Assembly (NCBI RefSeq): GCF_045207785.1
Contig: NZ_CP108776.1
Span: 310,001 to 374,000 of the forward strand
Length of the DNA: 64,000 nt
Source: Embleya sp045207785
GTDB lineage: Bacteria; Actinomycetota; Actinomycetes; Streptomycetales; Streptomycetaceae
Direction of reading: 5' to 3'
The notes below the pieces were generated by a model. It was not told where the DNA came from. It did not search any database and was given only the letters and a program-made list of their open reading frames with translations. Below are positions 7,388 through 16,555 of this stretch, in pieces (the first letter of the stretch is position 1; each line of letters starts with the position of its first letter). Position numbers and translations under genes: made by a program.

Positions 7388-8893
7388 ATGACCAGCCTCG
7401 GTACTTCGCCGACGACCGCGGCGGCCGCCCCCGTCGAAGCCGTGCCGGTGGAACGCTTCGCCCTGCACCCGGGCGCGCGGGCGCACACCGCCGCCGACGG
7501 CGCGACGCTGCTGTTCCTCGGCCCGCGCGCGCTGGCGCTCGGCGTGCTGACACCCGGCGTGGCGGCGGCCGTTCGGCTCCTCGCGACGCGCCTGTGCGTC
7601 GAGGACGACCTGCATCGGGCCGTGCTCGAACGAGACGGCGAAGCGGCGCTGCTCAAGGTGCCGGGGCTGCTCCAACGGCTGCGCGCGGGCGGCTGGCTGA
7701 GCACCACGGTGGAGGTGGCCGGCCGCCCGCTACTCACGCTGCGCCCGCTCGCTCCCCCGGCACCGCTCACGCGTGCGCGTGCCGCGACGACGCTCGACCC
7801 GGCCCGACTGCGGCTGTCCCGCTTCGCGGTGCTGCGCCGCGACGGCGACCACACCGTGCTGGAGTCGCCGCTGGCTCCGGTCGCGGCCGAGCTGCTCGAC
7901 CCGGCGCTGGCCGGCCTGCTCGCCGCGCTGCCGCACCGGCCGGCCGCCGGATCGCCGCCCGGTACCACCCGCGCGCTCGAACTCCTGGCCCGGCACGGCC
8001 TGCTCGTCGACCCCGAGGACGAGGACGCCGATCCCGACCGGGCGCAGTGGTCGCCGCACGAGCTGTGGTTCCACGGCCGGACCCGGGCCGGCCGTCACGA
8101 CCTGCCCTACGGCGGCACGTACTGGCGGGCGAAGCTGGTCGAGCCGCTGCCCGCGGTCCGCGCGCCGTTCCCGGGGCCGAGCATCGACCTGCCCCGCCCC
8201 GACCCGGACGCGGTGCGCCGCGCCGACCCCACGCTCACCGAGGCGTTGGAGGGCCGCCGCTCGGTGCGCGCGCACGACGACGCGGCGCCGCTGACCCTGG
8301 CCCAACTGGGCGAGTTCCTCCACCGCTCGGCCCGCAACCGGGCGATCTACCACGAGGAGCGGCAGGAGATCGGCGACCGCCCCTACCCCTCGGGTGGGCG
8401 CTGCCACGAGCTGGAGCTGTATCCGCTGGTCAACAACGTCGACGGGGTCGCGCCCGGGCTGTACCACTACGACCCGCAGGAACATCGCCTGGAGCACGTC
8501 GCGGCCCCCGGACCGGCGGTCGCCCGGCTGTCCGAGGTGGCCCGGGCGACGTCGCTGATGACCGGTCCGCCGCAGGTCGTGCTCCTGGTGAGCGCGCGCT
8601 TCGGCCGGGTGATGTGGAAGTACCAGACGATGGGCTACGCGCTCGTACTCAAACACGTGGGCGTGCTCTACCAGACCATGTACCTCGTCGCGACCGCGAT
8701 GGGCCTGGCCGCGTGCGGACTCGGCGGCGGTGACTCCGACATGTTCGCCCTGGCCACCGGCAACCGGTGGGAACACGAGGGCAGCGTCGGCGAGTTCCTG
8801 CTCGGCACGATCGGCCCGGGACCGGCCGCTCCGGCGGCCGACGGCCCGGCGCCCACCGGCTCGGACGGAGGCCGCGATGAACTTCCGACGTGA
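7388..8893 (+). CDS. SagB-type FMN-dependent azoline dehydrogenase
   Basis: 501 residues. The C-terminal half (about 280-490) is a nitroreductase-like domain, with EGRRSVR, SGGRCHELELYPL and GLAACGLGG stretches typical of SagB/ThcOx proteins. These flavoenzymes oxidise azolines to azoles in TOMM pathways. The N-terminal half is the poorly conserved region often found in long SagB proteins and may help bind the precursor. GGAGG lies 5 bases before the ATG. The stop overlaps the start of the HlyD-like gene by 17 bases. Together with the YcaO protein it completes the thiazole and oxazole machinery, so the cores are expected to carry aromatic azoles rather than azolines only. Confidence 0.92.
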   Translation: MTSLGTSPTTAAAAPVEAVPVERFALHPGARAHTAADGATLLFLGPRALALGVLTPGVAAAVRLLATRLCVEDDLHRAVLERDGEAALLKVPGLLQRLRAGGWLSTTVEVAGRPLLTLRPLAPPAPLTRARAATTLDPARLRLSRFAVLRRDGDHTVLESPLAPVAAELLDPALAGLLAALPHRPAAGSPPGTTRALELLARHGLLVDPEDEDADPDRAQWSPHELWFHGRTRAGRHDLPYGGTYWRAKLVEPLPAVRAPFPGPSIDLPRPDPDAVRRADPTLTEALEGRRSVRAHDDAAPLTLAQLGEFLHRSARNRAIYHEERQEIGDRPYPSGGRCHELELYPLVNNVDGVAPGLYHYDPQEHRLEHVAAPGPAVARLSEVARATSLMTGPPQVVLLVSARFGRVMWKYQTMGYALVLKHVGVLYQTMYLVATAMGLAACGLGGGDSDMFALATGNRWEHEGSVGEFLLGTIGPGPAAPAADGPAPTGSDGGRDELPT

Positions 8894-9692
8894 GGCCCTG
8901 GAGGCGCTCAAGGCGCCAGAGGAACTGGACGCGCCGATCCGCCTGGTGCGGCCCCGCGCGTGGGCGCTGCTCGTCGCGCTCGCGCTCCTGGTGGGCTGCA
9001 CCGCCGCGTGGTCGACGACCGGCACCCTCCCCCGCAAGGTCCGGGTGCCCGGCATCCTGACCCATCCGCTGGGTGTCTCACGCGTGCAGAGCCCGCAGAC
9101 CGGCCTGGTGTCCAACCTGTTCGTCGACTCCGCGTCGCTGGTGCCCAAGGGCACTCCGGTGCTCTCGGTGGTCGACGCGCAGGGCGCGACCCAGATCGTC
9201 CGCGCGCCGTTCGCCGGGCGGGTGATCGGCCTGCTCGTGTCCAGCGGTCAGTACATCTCGGTCGGCACCACGTTCATGACCGTCGAACGCACCGACGCCA
9301 ACGACGACCGGCTGCTGGCGACGCTGTTCGTGTCGCCGCGCAGCGCGGGCATGCTGCGCCCGGGCGGCAAGGTGGACGTGTCGGTGCAGTCGGCGCCGTC
9401 CCAGGCGTTCGGGCTGCTGCGCGGGACGATCACCGCGATCGACCAGTTCCCCTACACCGCCCAGCAGGTGACCGACTTCCTCGGCGGCGACCAGCAGGCC
9501 GCGGCCCGGCTGCTCTCGGCCGGCGGCGCGGTCCGGGTCACCGTCGATCTCGACACCGATCCGCGCACGCTCAGCGGCTATCGGTGGACCAACAAGTCGG
9601 GCCCGCCGTTCCGGATCGACTCGCAGACCCCCGTCACCGGCTTCGCCCGCCTGCCGGGTGAACGCCCGATCGATTGGCTGCTTCCTGGATGA
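8877..9692 (+). CDS. HlyD-like NHLM secretion protein
   Basis: 271 residues. One transmembrane helix near 23-42 (WALLVALALLVGC) is followed by a periplasmic-type barrel-sandwich domain with the lipoyl-like stretch RAPFAGRVIGLLV. This matches the membrane-fusion component of NHLM bacteriocin export systems, which works with two ABC proteins, both encoded next. It is shorter than Gram-negative HlyD proteins because there is no outer membrane to reach. The start at 8877 is chosen because GGAGG lies 5 bases upstream, inside the end of the SagB gene. Its TGA overlaps the ATG of the transporter in ATGA at 9689-9692. Confidence 0.88.
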   Translation: MNFRREALEALKAPEELDAPIRLVRPRAWALLVALALLVGCTAAWSTTGTLPRKVRVPGILTHPLGVSRVQSPQTGLVSNLFVDSASLVPKGTPVLSVVDAQGATQIVRAPFAGRVIGLLVSSGQYISVGTTFMTVERTDANDDRLLATLFVSPRSAGMLRPGGKVDVSVQSAPSQAFGLLRGTITAIDQFPYTAQQVTDFLGGDQQAAARLLSAGGAVRVTVDLDTDPRTLSGYRWTNKSGPPFRIDSQTPVTGFARLPGERPIDWLLPG

Positions 9693-11974
9693 CCACCACC
9701 TCGCCCCCGCCGGCCGGGGCTCCCGCCGCCGGCGATCCGGCCGGCCCGCCGGATGCGCCCGGTCGCGGTCGGCGCCGTCGGGATTCCGGCGAACGTCGGA
9801 TGTCGGTCCGCACGCCCACCGTCATTCAGCTGGAGGGCGTCGAGTGCGGCGCCGCCGCGCTGGCCATGGTGCTCGCGCATTACGGGCGGTTCGTGCCGCT
9901 GGAGGAGCTGCGGCACGCGTGCGGGGTCTCCCGGGACGGCGCCAAGGCCGCGAACCTGCTGCGGGCCGCCCGCGCCTACGGGTTGACCGCGCGCGGCATG
10001 CAGATGGAGACCGGCGCGCTCACCGAGACCCACCCGCCGGCCATCCTGTTCTGGAAGTTCAACCACTTCGTGGTCTACGAGGGCATGGCGCGCCGGCTCG
10101 GCCCCCCGATGGTGCGGATCAACGACCCCGCGCAGGGCCGTCGGCTGATCACCACCGAGGATTTCGACCTCGCGTTCACCGGCATCGTGCTCACCTTCGC
10201 GCCGGGCCCGGACTTCCGACCCGGCGGGCACCCGCCACGCCTGCTCGCCGACCTGCGCGCGCGCTATCGCAGCAGCGGCGGCGCGCTGCTGCTCGCGCTG
10301 TTGGCCAGCCTGCTGCTGATCCTGCCCGGGCTCGCCGCGCCGGCCTTCACGCGGGTGTTCATCGACCGCGTCCTCACCGGCGGCGACCACTCGTTCCTGC
10401 CCGCGCTGCTCGCGTCGATGGGGTTGGCGGCGACGGTCACGGTCGGCCTGACCATGCTGCAACAGAGCCATCTGCTTCGGGTCGAGTCCGCGTCCTCGAT
10501 CCGAAGTTCGGTGCGCGTGGTGCGCCATCTGTTGCGGCTGCCCGTGGTGTTCTTCACCCAGCGCAATCCCGCCGAGATCAGCAAACGGGTGTCCTCGAAC
10601 AACACCATCGCCCAGATCCTGTCCCGCGACGTGGCCACCACGGTGGTCAGCATGCTGCTCGTGGTGTTCTACGCGGGCCTGCTGTGGAGCTACGACGCCC
10701 AGCTCACCCTGGTCGGGGTCGGCGTGGCGGCGCTCAACATCGTGGTGCTGCGCCTGGTCTCGCGGCTGCGCACCGACACCGTGGCGCGGCTGCGCGCGGA
10801 CCGGTCGGGACTGGTGTCGGCCTCGTTCAACGGGCTCCAGTTGATCGAGACGCTCAAGGCCTCGGGCGCCGAGGGCGACTACTTCAAGCGCTGGGCCGGG
10901 TTCCAGGCCAGGGTCGTGTCCGGGCAGCAGGCCCTGGGCGGGCCCACCGCGATGCTGGCCGTGGTCCCGCCGCTGCTGGCGGCCGTGGACAGCGGCCTGC
11001 TGCTGTGGATCGGCGGGCTGCGGGCGATCGACGGGCACATGTCGATCGGCCTGCTCGTGGCCTTCCAGACGCTGGTCAACTCGTTCAGCCGACCCGTGGC
11101 CCAACTGACCAACCTCGGGCCGCGGCTACAGGACGTCACCGCCGACCTCAACCGGCTCAAGGACATCGAGAAGTTCCCGCCCGCGCCCGAGTTCCTGGAG
11201 GACGAGCAGGCCCGACAGGCCCGGTTCGCCGACGGCAACGACACCCCGACGGTGCTCGCGGGGCGGGTCGAGCTGGCCCACATCACCTTCGGCTACAGCC
11301 CGCTGGGCAAACCGCTGCTCGACGATTTCTCGCTGCGGGTGGGGCCCGGCGAGCGGGTCGCCCTGGTCGGCGGCTCGGGCAGCGGCAAGTCGACGGTGAG
11401 CCGGCTGATCGCCGGCCTGTACGAGCCGTGGCACGGCGAGTTGCTGTTCGACGGCCGACCGCGACGGGACTACCCGCGCGACGTGATGGGTACCGCGGTC
11501 GCGTTCGTGGACCAGGACATCTTCCTGTTCGAGGGCACCGTGCGGGACAACGTCACGCTGTGGGACGACTCGATCCCGGACGAGGCGGTGGTGGCCGCGC
11601 TGCGCGACGCCGCCGTCTACGACGTGGTGTCGGCGCGCCCGGGCACCATCCACAGCTCGGTCGCCGAGGGCGGCAAGAACTTCTCCGGCGGCCAGCGCCA
11701 GCGCCTGGAGATCGCCCGTGCGCTGGTCCGCAATCCCAGCGTCCTGGTCCTGGACGAGGCCACGAGCGCGCTGGACGCGCAGACCGAGGCGACCATCGAC
11801 GACAACCTGCGCCGGCGCGGCTGCGCGTGCGTGATCATCGCGCACCGGCTGTCCACCGTGCGCGACAGCGACGAGATCGTCGTCCTCGAACGGGGCAAGG
11901 TCGCACAGCGCGGCAACCACCACGCGCTCGCCGCCGTGCCCGGCCCGTACGCCGAGTTGATCCGCGAGCTCTAG
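9689..11974 (+). CDS. C39 peptidase-ABC exporter of the NHLM type
   Basis: About 761 residues. An N-terminal C39 peptidase has QLEGVECGAAALAM with the catalytic Cys near 53, a KFNHFVVYEG His motif and an NDPA Asp motif. It should cut the precursor leaders after Gly-Gly during export. Six membrane helices follow, then the ATPase with GGSGSGKST near 561, FSGGQRQRLEIARAL near 665 and VLDEATSALD. The family match is to the peptidase/ATP-binding subunit of NHLM systems. The ATG at 9689 overlaps the preceding stop. The first 40 residues are Pro- and Gly-rich, so an ATG at 9800 (before SVRTPTVIQ) is an alternative start. Confidence 0.93.
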   Translation: MTTTSPPPAGAPAAGDPAGPPDAPGRGRRRRDSGERRMSVRTPTVIQLEGVECGAAALAMVLAHYGRFVPLEELRHACGVSRDGAKAANLLRAARAYGLTARGMQMETGALTETHPPAILFWKFNHFVVYEGMARRLGPPMVRINDPAQGRRLITTEDFDLAFTGIVLTFAPGPDFRPGGHPPRLLADLRARYRSSGGALLLALLASLLLILPGLAAPAFTRVFIDRVLTGGDHSFLPALLASMGLAATVTVGLTMLQQSHLLRVESASSIRSSVRVVRHLLRLPVVFFTQRNPAEISKRVSSNNTIAQILSRDVATTVVSMLLVVFYAGLLWSYDAQLTLVGVGVAALNIVVLRLVSRLRTDTVARLRADRSGLVSASFNGLQLIETLKASGAEGDYFKRWAGFQARVVSGQQALGGPTAMLAVVPPLLAAVDSGLLLWIGGLRAIDGHMSIGLLVAFQTLVNSFSRPVAQLTNLGPRLQDVTADLNRLKDIEKFPPAPEFLEDEQARQARFADGNDTPTVLAGRVELAHITFGYSPLGKPLLDDFSLRVGPGERVALVGGSGSGKSTVSRLIAGLYEPWHGELLFDGRPRRDYPRDVMGTAVAFVDQDIFLFEGTVRDNVTLWDDSIPDEAVVAALRDAAVYDVVSARPGTIHSSVAEGGKNFSGGQRQRLEIARALVRNPSVLVLDEATSALDAQTEATIDDNLRRRGCACVIIAHRLSTVRDSDEIVVLERGKVAQRGNHHALAAVPGPYAELIREL

Positions 11975-12035
11975 TGCCGGTCACCGCACCGATGCGGCTC
12001 GTTGCGGCTCGTTGCGCCCGATGGAGGAGGAAGGC

Positions 12036-15000
12036 ATGACCGAGCCCCCGCAGGGCTTCGAACCCACCGAGCCGCAGGGCGACGCGCCGTTGGACCTGGA
12101 CGTGCTCGGCACCCACCTGGGGCCGGTGCTCGCCGGCGCGTTCCCGCTCGACGGCGGCCGCGGGGTGTGGTTCGTCACGAGCGGCATGGTGGACGTGTTC
12201 GCCACCACCGAAGAGGAGGGCGGGCGCTGGCAGTTCCTGTGCCGGGTGGGCGCCGGGACGGTGCTGTGCGGGGCGCCGGCGGGCACTACCGCGATGCTGG
12301 GCAAGCCGCTGCCCGGCGGGACCGTGCGCACCGCGCCGCTGGCCGCCGTGCTCGCCGCCGCCGCGACCGACGACGTGTTCGCGGCCTGCTTCGCGGGCGG
12401 CCTCGATCGCGGCCTGGGCGCGCTCGCGGACGCGGTCCGCATGGGTCTGCCGCCGCGGACGTTCACCGCCCTGGAGGCCGGGGACGGCGCGGAGTTGCCG
12501 GCCGGGGGCTCGGCCCGCTCGGTCGAGGGCACGCTGTGGGTGCGGGTGCTCTCCGGCGCGGTGGCCATCGGTGGGCCGAACGACGACGGTGACGAGGCGG
12601 ACGGGGGCGGGCGGCTCGCGGTCGCGGGCGCCGGGGCTGGCTCTGGGGCGGGCGCCGGGGTGGGCACTGGGGCGGGCGCGCCGCCGGCCGCCGGCGACGC
12701 GACCGATCCCGAGTCGCTGCCCACGGTCGGCTTCGGCGGCCGGCTCGCGATCGGCGCGGCCGACTGGCTGTACTCCGCCGAGGGCGCGCTCGTGCACGTC
12801 GTGCGCACCCTCGACGTGCTGTCGGAGGCCGCGTTCGCGAACGACCTCGCCCGGCACCAACGCACCCTGGTCCAACGCGTCGACGAGCGGCTGCGCGGGC
12901 GGCGCGGCAACGCCTGCCGGGAGCTGGACGCGCGGCGGATGGTCGACGCGGACGCGCTGCGCCGCTCCTCGCGAGCGCTCGGCGCGGTGCTCGACCCGTA
13001 CCGGCCCACGAACCGGGTCGGCCTGGACGCGGCCGACGAGGACGACTACGTCGCGGTGGCCCGGGTGGTCGGGGAGGCCGCCGGGGTCGCCGTCACCCGG
13101 GCCACCACGTCGGAGGCGGCCGACGCCCGGCTGGACCCGCTGGAGCGGATCGCGGTCTCCTCCGGTTTCCGGGTCCGGGACGTGCAACTGACCCACCGTT
13201 GGTGGCGAACCGAGTCCGGCCCGCTGGTGGGACACGTCCGCGCGGTGGACGAGGACCCGGCCGGCCGCCGCCCGGTCGCGCTGCTGTGGCGCCGTCGCCG
13301 CTATCACGCGCTCGACGCCGCGGGCGGCGACTGGACGCCGGTGACCCGCGCGGTCGCGGCCACGCTGGAGAGCCGGGCGACGATGTTCTACCCGCCCCTG
13401 CCCGAGCGGCCGGGCGGACCGCGCGCGCTGTTGCGGTTCGGCATCCGCGGCAGCACGCGCGACCTGCTCGTCCTGTTCGCGTGCGGCCTGGCGGCGGCCC
13501 TGGTCGGGCTGCTGGTGCCGGTGCTGACCGGCAGGGTGCTCGGCGTGTTCGTGCCGGAGGGCGACCGGGTCCTGGTGACCCAGATGTGCGTCGTACTGAT
13601 CGCGTCGGCGCTGCTGGCCGCGGCGTTGTCGGCGGTCCAGAACCTCTCCCTGCTGCGCGTGGAGGGCCGGTTCGAGGCGATCGCGCAGGCGGCGGTGTGG
13701 GATCGGCTCCTGCGGCTGCCGACCGGGTTCTTCGCGTCGGTCTCGTCGGGCTCGCTGAGCAGCGCCGCGCTCGGCATCAGCGCGCTGCGGGAGATCCTGG
13801 GCGGGGTCACCGCGCTGTTCGTGCCCGCGTGCCTGATCTTCCTGGTCAACCTGGGGCTGCTGTTCTTCTACAGCGTGCCGCTGGCGCTGTTCGCGACGCT
13901 GCTCGCGGTCCTGGGGGGCGTGGTGTGCGCGGTCACCGGACTGCGCCAGATGCGGTGGCAACGCGAACTGGTCATCGAGGACCACCAGTTGTCCGGCAAG
14001 ATGTTCCAACTGCTCTCGGGGCTGCCCAAGCTGCGCGTCGCGGCGGCCGAGGACCGGGCCTTCGCGTTCTGGGCGATGGGCTTCGCCCGCGGGCGCGCGC
14101 TGTCGGTGCGCACCCGTCGGCTGCAGAACACGGTCACGGTGTTCAACTCGGGCTACCTGCTCGCCTGCACGCTGCTGCTGTTCGCGATGGTCTCCGGGCC
14201 CGCCTCCGGGCAACTCGACGTGGCCGGCTTCCTGTCCTTCAACGTCGCGTTCACGCTGATGCTCGGCTCGGTGCTGCAGATGACCGCGAGCATCACGATG
14301 GTGGCGGCGGCGGTGCCGCTGTACGAGGGGGTGCAGCCGGTGCTCGCCGAGTTGCCCGAGGTGGTGGAGTCCAAGCAGCCGCCGGGGGACCTGTACGGCG
14401 GGATCGAGGTGAGCCGACTGTCCTTCCGCTATCACGAGGACTCGCCGCCGGTCCTGGACGACGTGGATCTGCGGGCCCGGCCCGGCGAGTTCGTGGCCAT
14501 CGTCGGGCCGACCGGCTGCGGCAAGTCGACGCTGCTGCGGCTGTTGATCGGCTTCGAGCAGCCGACGACCGGTTCGGTCCTGTACGACGGCCAGGACCTC
14601 TCGTCGCTGGATGTGGCGGCCGTGCGGCGGCAGTTCGGCGTGGTGCTGCAGAACGGGCAGTTGTTCGCGGGCAGCGTGCTGCACAACATCTGCGGGTTGC
14701 GCAACTACACGCTCGACGAGGCCTGGGAGGCCGCCGAGATGGCGGGTCTGGAGCACGATCTGGGCCAGATGCCGATGGGCATGCAGACCGTGCTCTCCGA
14801 CGGCGCGGTGACCCTGTCGGCCGGGCAGCGGCAGCGGCTGATGATCGCGCGGGCGCTGATCGGCCGACCGCGCATCCTGTTCTTCGACGAGGCGACCAGC
14901 GCGCTGGACAACCGCACGCAGGAGATCGTCACCCAGAGCACGCGGCGGCTCAACGCCACGCGCGTGATCATCGCGCACCGGCTGTCCACGGTGATGCAGG

Positions 15001-15116
15001 CCGACCGGATCGTGGTGCTGGACGCGGGTCGGGTCGTGCAGTCGGGGCCGCCGGAGCAGTTGTTGGCGGACGAGGACGGGCTGTTCCACCAGCTGGTGCA
15101 GCGTCAGATGGCTTAG
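12036..15116 (+). CDS. Second NHLM-type ABC transporter subunit
   Basis: 1026 residues, with no peptidase. It pairs in this family with the C39 exporter, so the two probably form a heterodimer. The N-terminal 140 residues resemble the divergent cyclic-nucleotide-binding-like domain of this subunit. A low-complexity Gly/Ala linker (about 193-222) and an unassigned domain follow, then six membrane helices (about 470-740). The ATPase has GPTGCGKST near 824, LSAGQRQRLMIARAL near 927 and LFFDEATSALD. The Gly/Ala linker is encoded by an imperfect GC-rich repeat and probably varies between strains. GGAGGAGGAAGG lies directly before the ATG at 12036, which is preferred over the TTG at 12012. Confidence 0.92.
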   Translation: MTEPPQGFEPTEPQGDAPLDLDVLGTHLGPVLAGAFPLDGGRGVWFVTSGMVDVFATTEEEGGRWQFLCRVGAGTVLCGAPAGTTAMLGKPLPGGTVRTAPLAAVLAAAATDDVFAACFAGGLDRGLGALADAVRMGLPPRTFTALEAGDGAELPAGGSARSVEGTLWVRVLSGAVAIGGPNDDGDEADGGGRLAVAGAGAGSGAGAGVGTGAGAPPAAGDATDPESLPTVGFGGRLAIGAADWLYSAEGALVHVVRTLDVLSEAAFANDLARHQRTLVQRVDERLRGRRGNACRELDARRMVDADALRRSSRALGAVLDPYRPTNRVGLDAADEDDYVAVARVVGEAAGVAVTRATTSEAADARLDPLERIAVSSGFRVRDVQLTHRWWRTESGPLVGHVRAVDEDPAGRRPVALLWRRRRYHALDAAGGDWTPVTRAVAATLESRATMFYPPLPERPGGPRALLRFGIRGSTRDLLVLFACGLAAALVGLLVPVLTGRVLGVFVPEGDRVLVTQMCVVLIASALLAAALSAVQNLSLLRVEGRFEAIAQAAVWDRLLRLPTGFFASVSSGSLSSAALGISALREILGGVTALFVPACLIFLVNLGLLFFYSVPLALFATLLAVLGGVVCAVTGLRQMRWQRELVIEDHQLSGKMFQLLSGLPKLRVAAAEDRAFAFWAMGFARGRALSVRTRRLQNTVTVFNSGYLLACTLLLFAMVSGPASGQLDVAGFLSFNVAFTLMLGSVLQMTASITMVAAAVPLYEGVQPVLAELPEVVESKQPPGDLYGGIEVSRLSFRYHEDSPPVLDDVDLRARPGEFVAIVGPTGCGKSTLLRLLIGFEQPTTGSVLYDGQDLSSLDVAAVRRQFGVVLQNGQLFAGSVLHNICGLRNYTLDEAWEAAEMAGLEHDLGQMPMGMQTVLSDGAVTLSAGQRQRLMIARALIGRPRILFFDEATSALDNRTQEIVTQSTRRLNATRVIIAHRLSTVMQADRIVVLDAGRVVQSGPPEQLLADEDGLFHQLVQRQMA

Positions 15117-15172
15117 CGGACCCGCACCGGGTCTCCCCCCCAAAAAAAGAAATAGTTCTCAGGAGGTCGTCC

Positions 15173-16555
15173 GTGCCCGGATCGCCCGTGCACAACCGCC
15201 CGCCCGGTCCGGCCGACGAGCTCGACCTGGCCGGTATCCGCAACGACCCGCTGGCCTTCCTCACCGCGCTCGCCGCCGACTACGGCGACCTGTGCAGCCA
15301 CCGTACGCGCGGTGAGGTGGTGTGGTTCGTCAATCGGCCCGACCTGGTCCGGCACATCCTCAAGGACAACTACACCGCGTGGACGAAGGCGGGCACGCCC
15401 GACGACTTCATGCTCACGCCGCTGCTCGGGACCGGTCTGCTCACCAGCGACGGCCCCGTGTGGGAGCGGCAACGACGGTTGTGCGCACCGGCGTTCCGCG
15501 CTCGCCAGGTCGAGGAGTTCGACACTCTGATGACCGACGCCGCACAGGATCTGACCGCGGCGTGGGAGCGCGCCGCCGCCGCGGGGCGGACCGTGCGCGT
15601 CGACCACGACTTCACCGCGCTGACGCTGCGGATCGTCGCGGACGCGCTGCTCGGGGCGGATCTGGCCGCGGCCGGTCCCGGCTTCGGTCGCGCCGTCGAC
15701 GACATCAACCGCTTCATCGGGCACTTCGACGGCGAGCCGACCGCACCGGTCCAGGACGAGGCGTTTCGCCGGCTGCGTCGCTCCTACACCGGCGCGCAGA
15801 CCTTCCTGGAGCGGGTCGTGGGCATGCTGGTGGCGGCCCGACGGTACGCCGGGCCACCGGTCGACCGGCCCGCGGATCTGCTGGACGCGATGCTCTCGGC
15901 GCGCGACGCGCACGGGGACGCGCTCAGCGATCGCGAGCTGCACGATCAGGTGCTGACGATGGTGATGGCCGGGCACGAGACCACGGCGAAGGCGCTGAGC
16001 TGGACGGTGCACCTGCTCGACCGGCATCCCGAACACGCCGCAGGGGTACGGGCGGAGCTGGCCGCGGTGCTGGGCGGGCGGGCGCCGCGGGCCGCGGATC
16101 TGCCGCGTCTGGAGCTGACCCGGCGGTGCCTGGAGGAGGCGATCCGGCTGTATCCGCCGGTGTGGCTGATCTCGCGCCGGGCCGCGGCGAAGGACGTGCT
16201 CGACGGCCGGTCGGTGCCCAAGGGGACGCTGGTGTGCATCAGCCCGTGGACGCTGCACCGGCACCCCGCGGTGTGGGACGCGCCGGAGGAGTTCCGGCCC
16301 TCGCGGTTCACCGCGACCGCCCGGCAGGGTCGGCCTGCCCACGCGTACGTGCCGTTCGGCGGCGGGCCCCGGGTGTGCATCGGCCAGTCGTTCGCGACGA
16401 CGGAGGCGGTCCTGGTGCTTGCCACGGTCTTGCAGCGCCTGGAACTGCGCGGGTCGGCCGGGCACCCGGTGGTGCCGGAGGCGCTCGTGACGCTGCGGCC
16501 CAGGGACGGGTTGCTGATGACGCCGCACGTGCTCGCGGACGGGGGCGGGCGGTGA
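15173..16555 (+). CDS. Cytochrome P450
   Basis: 460 residues. The I-helix carries AGHETT (266-271), the K-helix has E322-AI-R325, and the heme loop FGGGPRVCIGQ places the cysteine ligand at 402. It resembles class II-like bacterial P450s of the CYP102/CYP4-related group in its I-helix and LYPPVW stretch. It lies 56 bases after the transporter and overlaps the methyltransferase by GTGA, so it is probably a tailoring oxidase for the peptide; a different substrate cannot be excluded. AGGAGG lies 6 bases before the GTG start. A C7A7 tract lies just upstream, at 15135-15148, which is odd in such GC-rich DNA. No ferredoxin gene is near. Confidence 0.93.
   Translation: MPGSPVHNRPPGPADELDLAGIRNDPLAFLTALAADYGDLCSHRTRGEVVWFVNRPDLVRHILKDNYTAWTKAGTPDDFMLTPLLGTGLLTSDGPVWERQRRLCAPAFRARQVEEFDTLMTDAAQDLTAAWERAAAAGRTVRVDHDFTALTLRIVADALLGADLAAAGPGFGRAVDDINRFIGHFDGEPTAPVQDEAFRRLRRSYTGAQTFLERVVGMLVAARRYAGPPVDRPADLLDAMLSARDAHGDALSDRELHDQVLTMVMAGHETTAKALSWTVHLLDRHPEHAAGVRAELAAVLGGRAPRAADLPRLELTRRCLEEAIRLYPPVWLISRRAAAKDVLDGRSVPKGTLVCISPWTLHRHPAVWDAPEEFRPSRFTATARQGRPAHAYVPFGGGPRVCIGQSFATTEAVLVLATVLQRLELRGSAGHPVVPEALVTLRPRDGLLMTPHVLADGGGR

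Noticed and set aside
4798..7968. Minus frame of 1056 codons opposite the YcaO and SagB genes
   Set aside because: Shadow of two genes with full domain support; no ribosome site or family.
11835..15143. Minus frame of 1102 codons opposite the second ABC transporter
   Set aside because: Shadow frame with His/Arg/Gln-rich composition and no recognisable domain.
13199..15172. Open frame continuous with the P450 gene but starting far upstream
   Set aside because: It overlaps the ABC transporter in another frame; the P450 begins at the GTG at 15173, which has AGGAGG in place.
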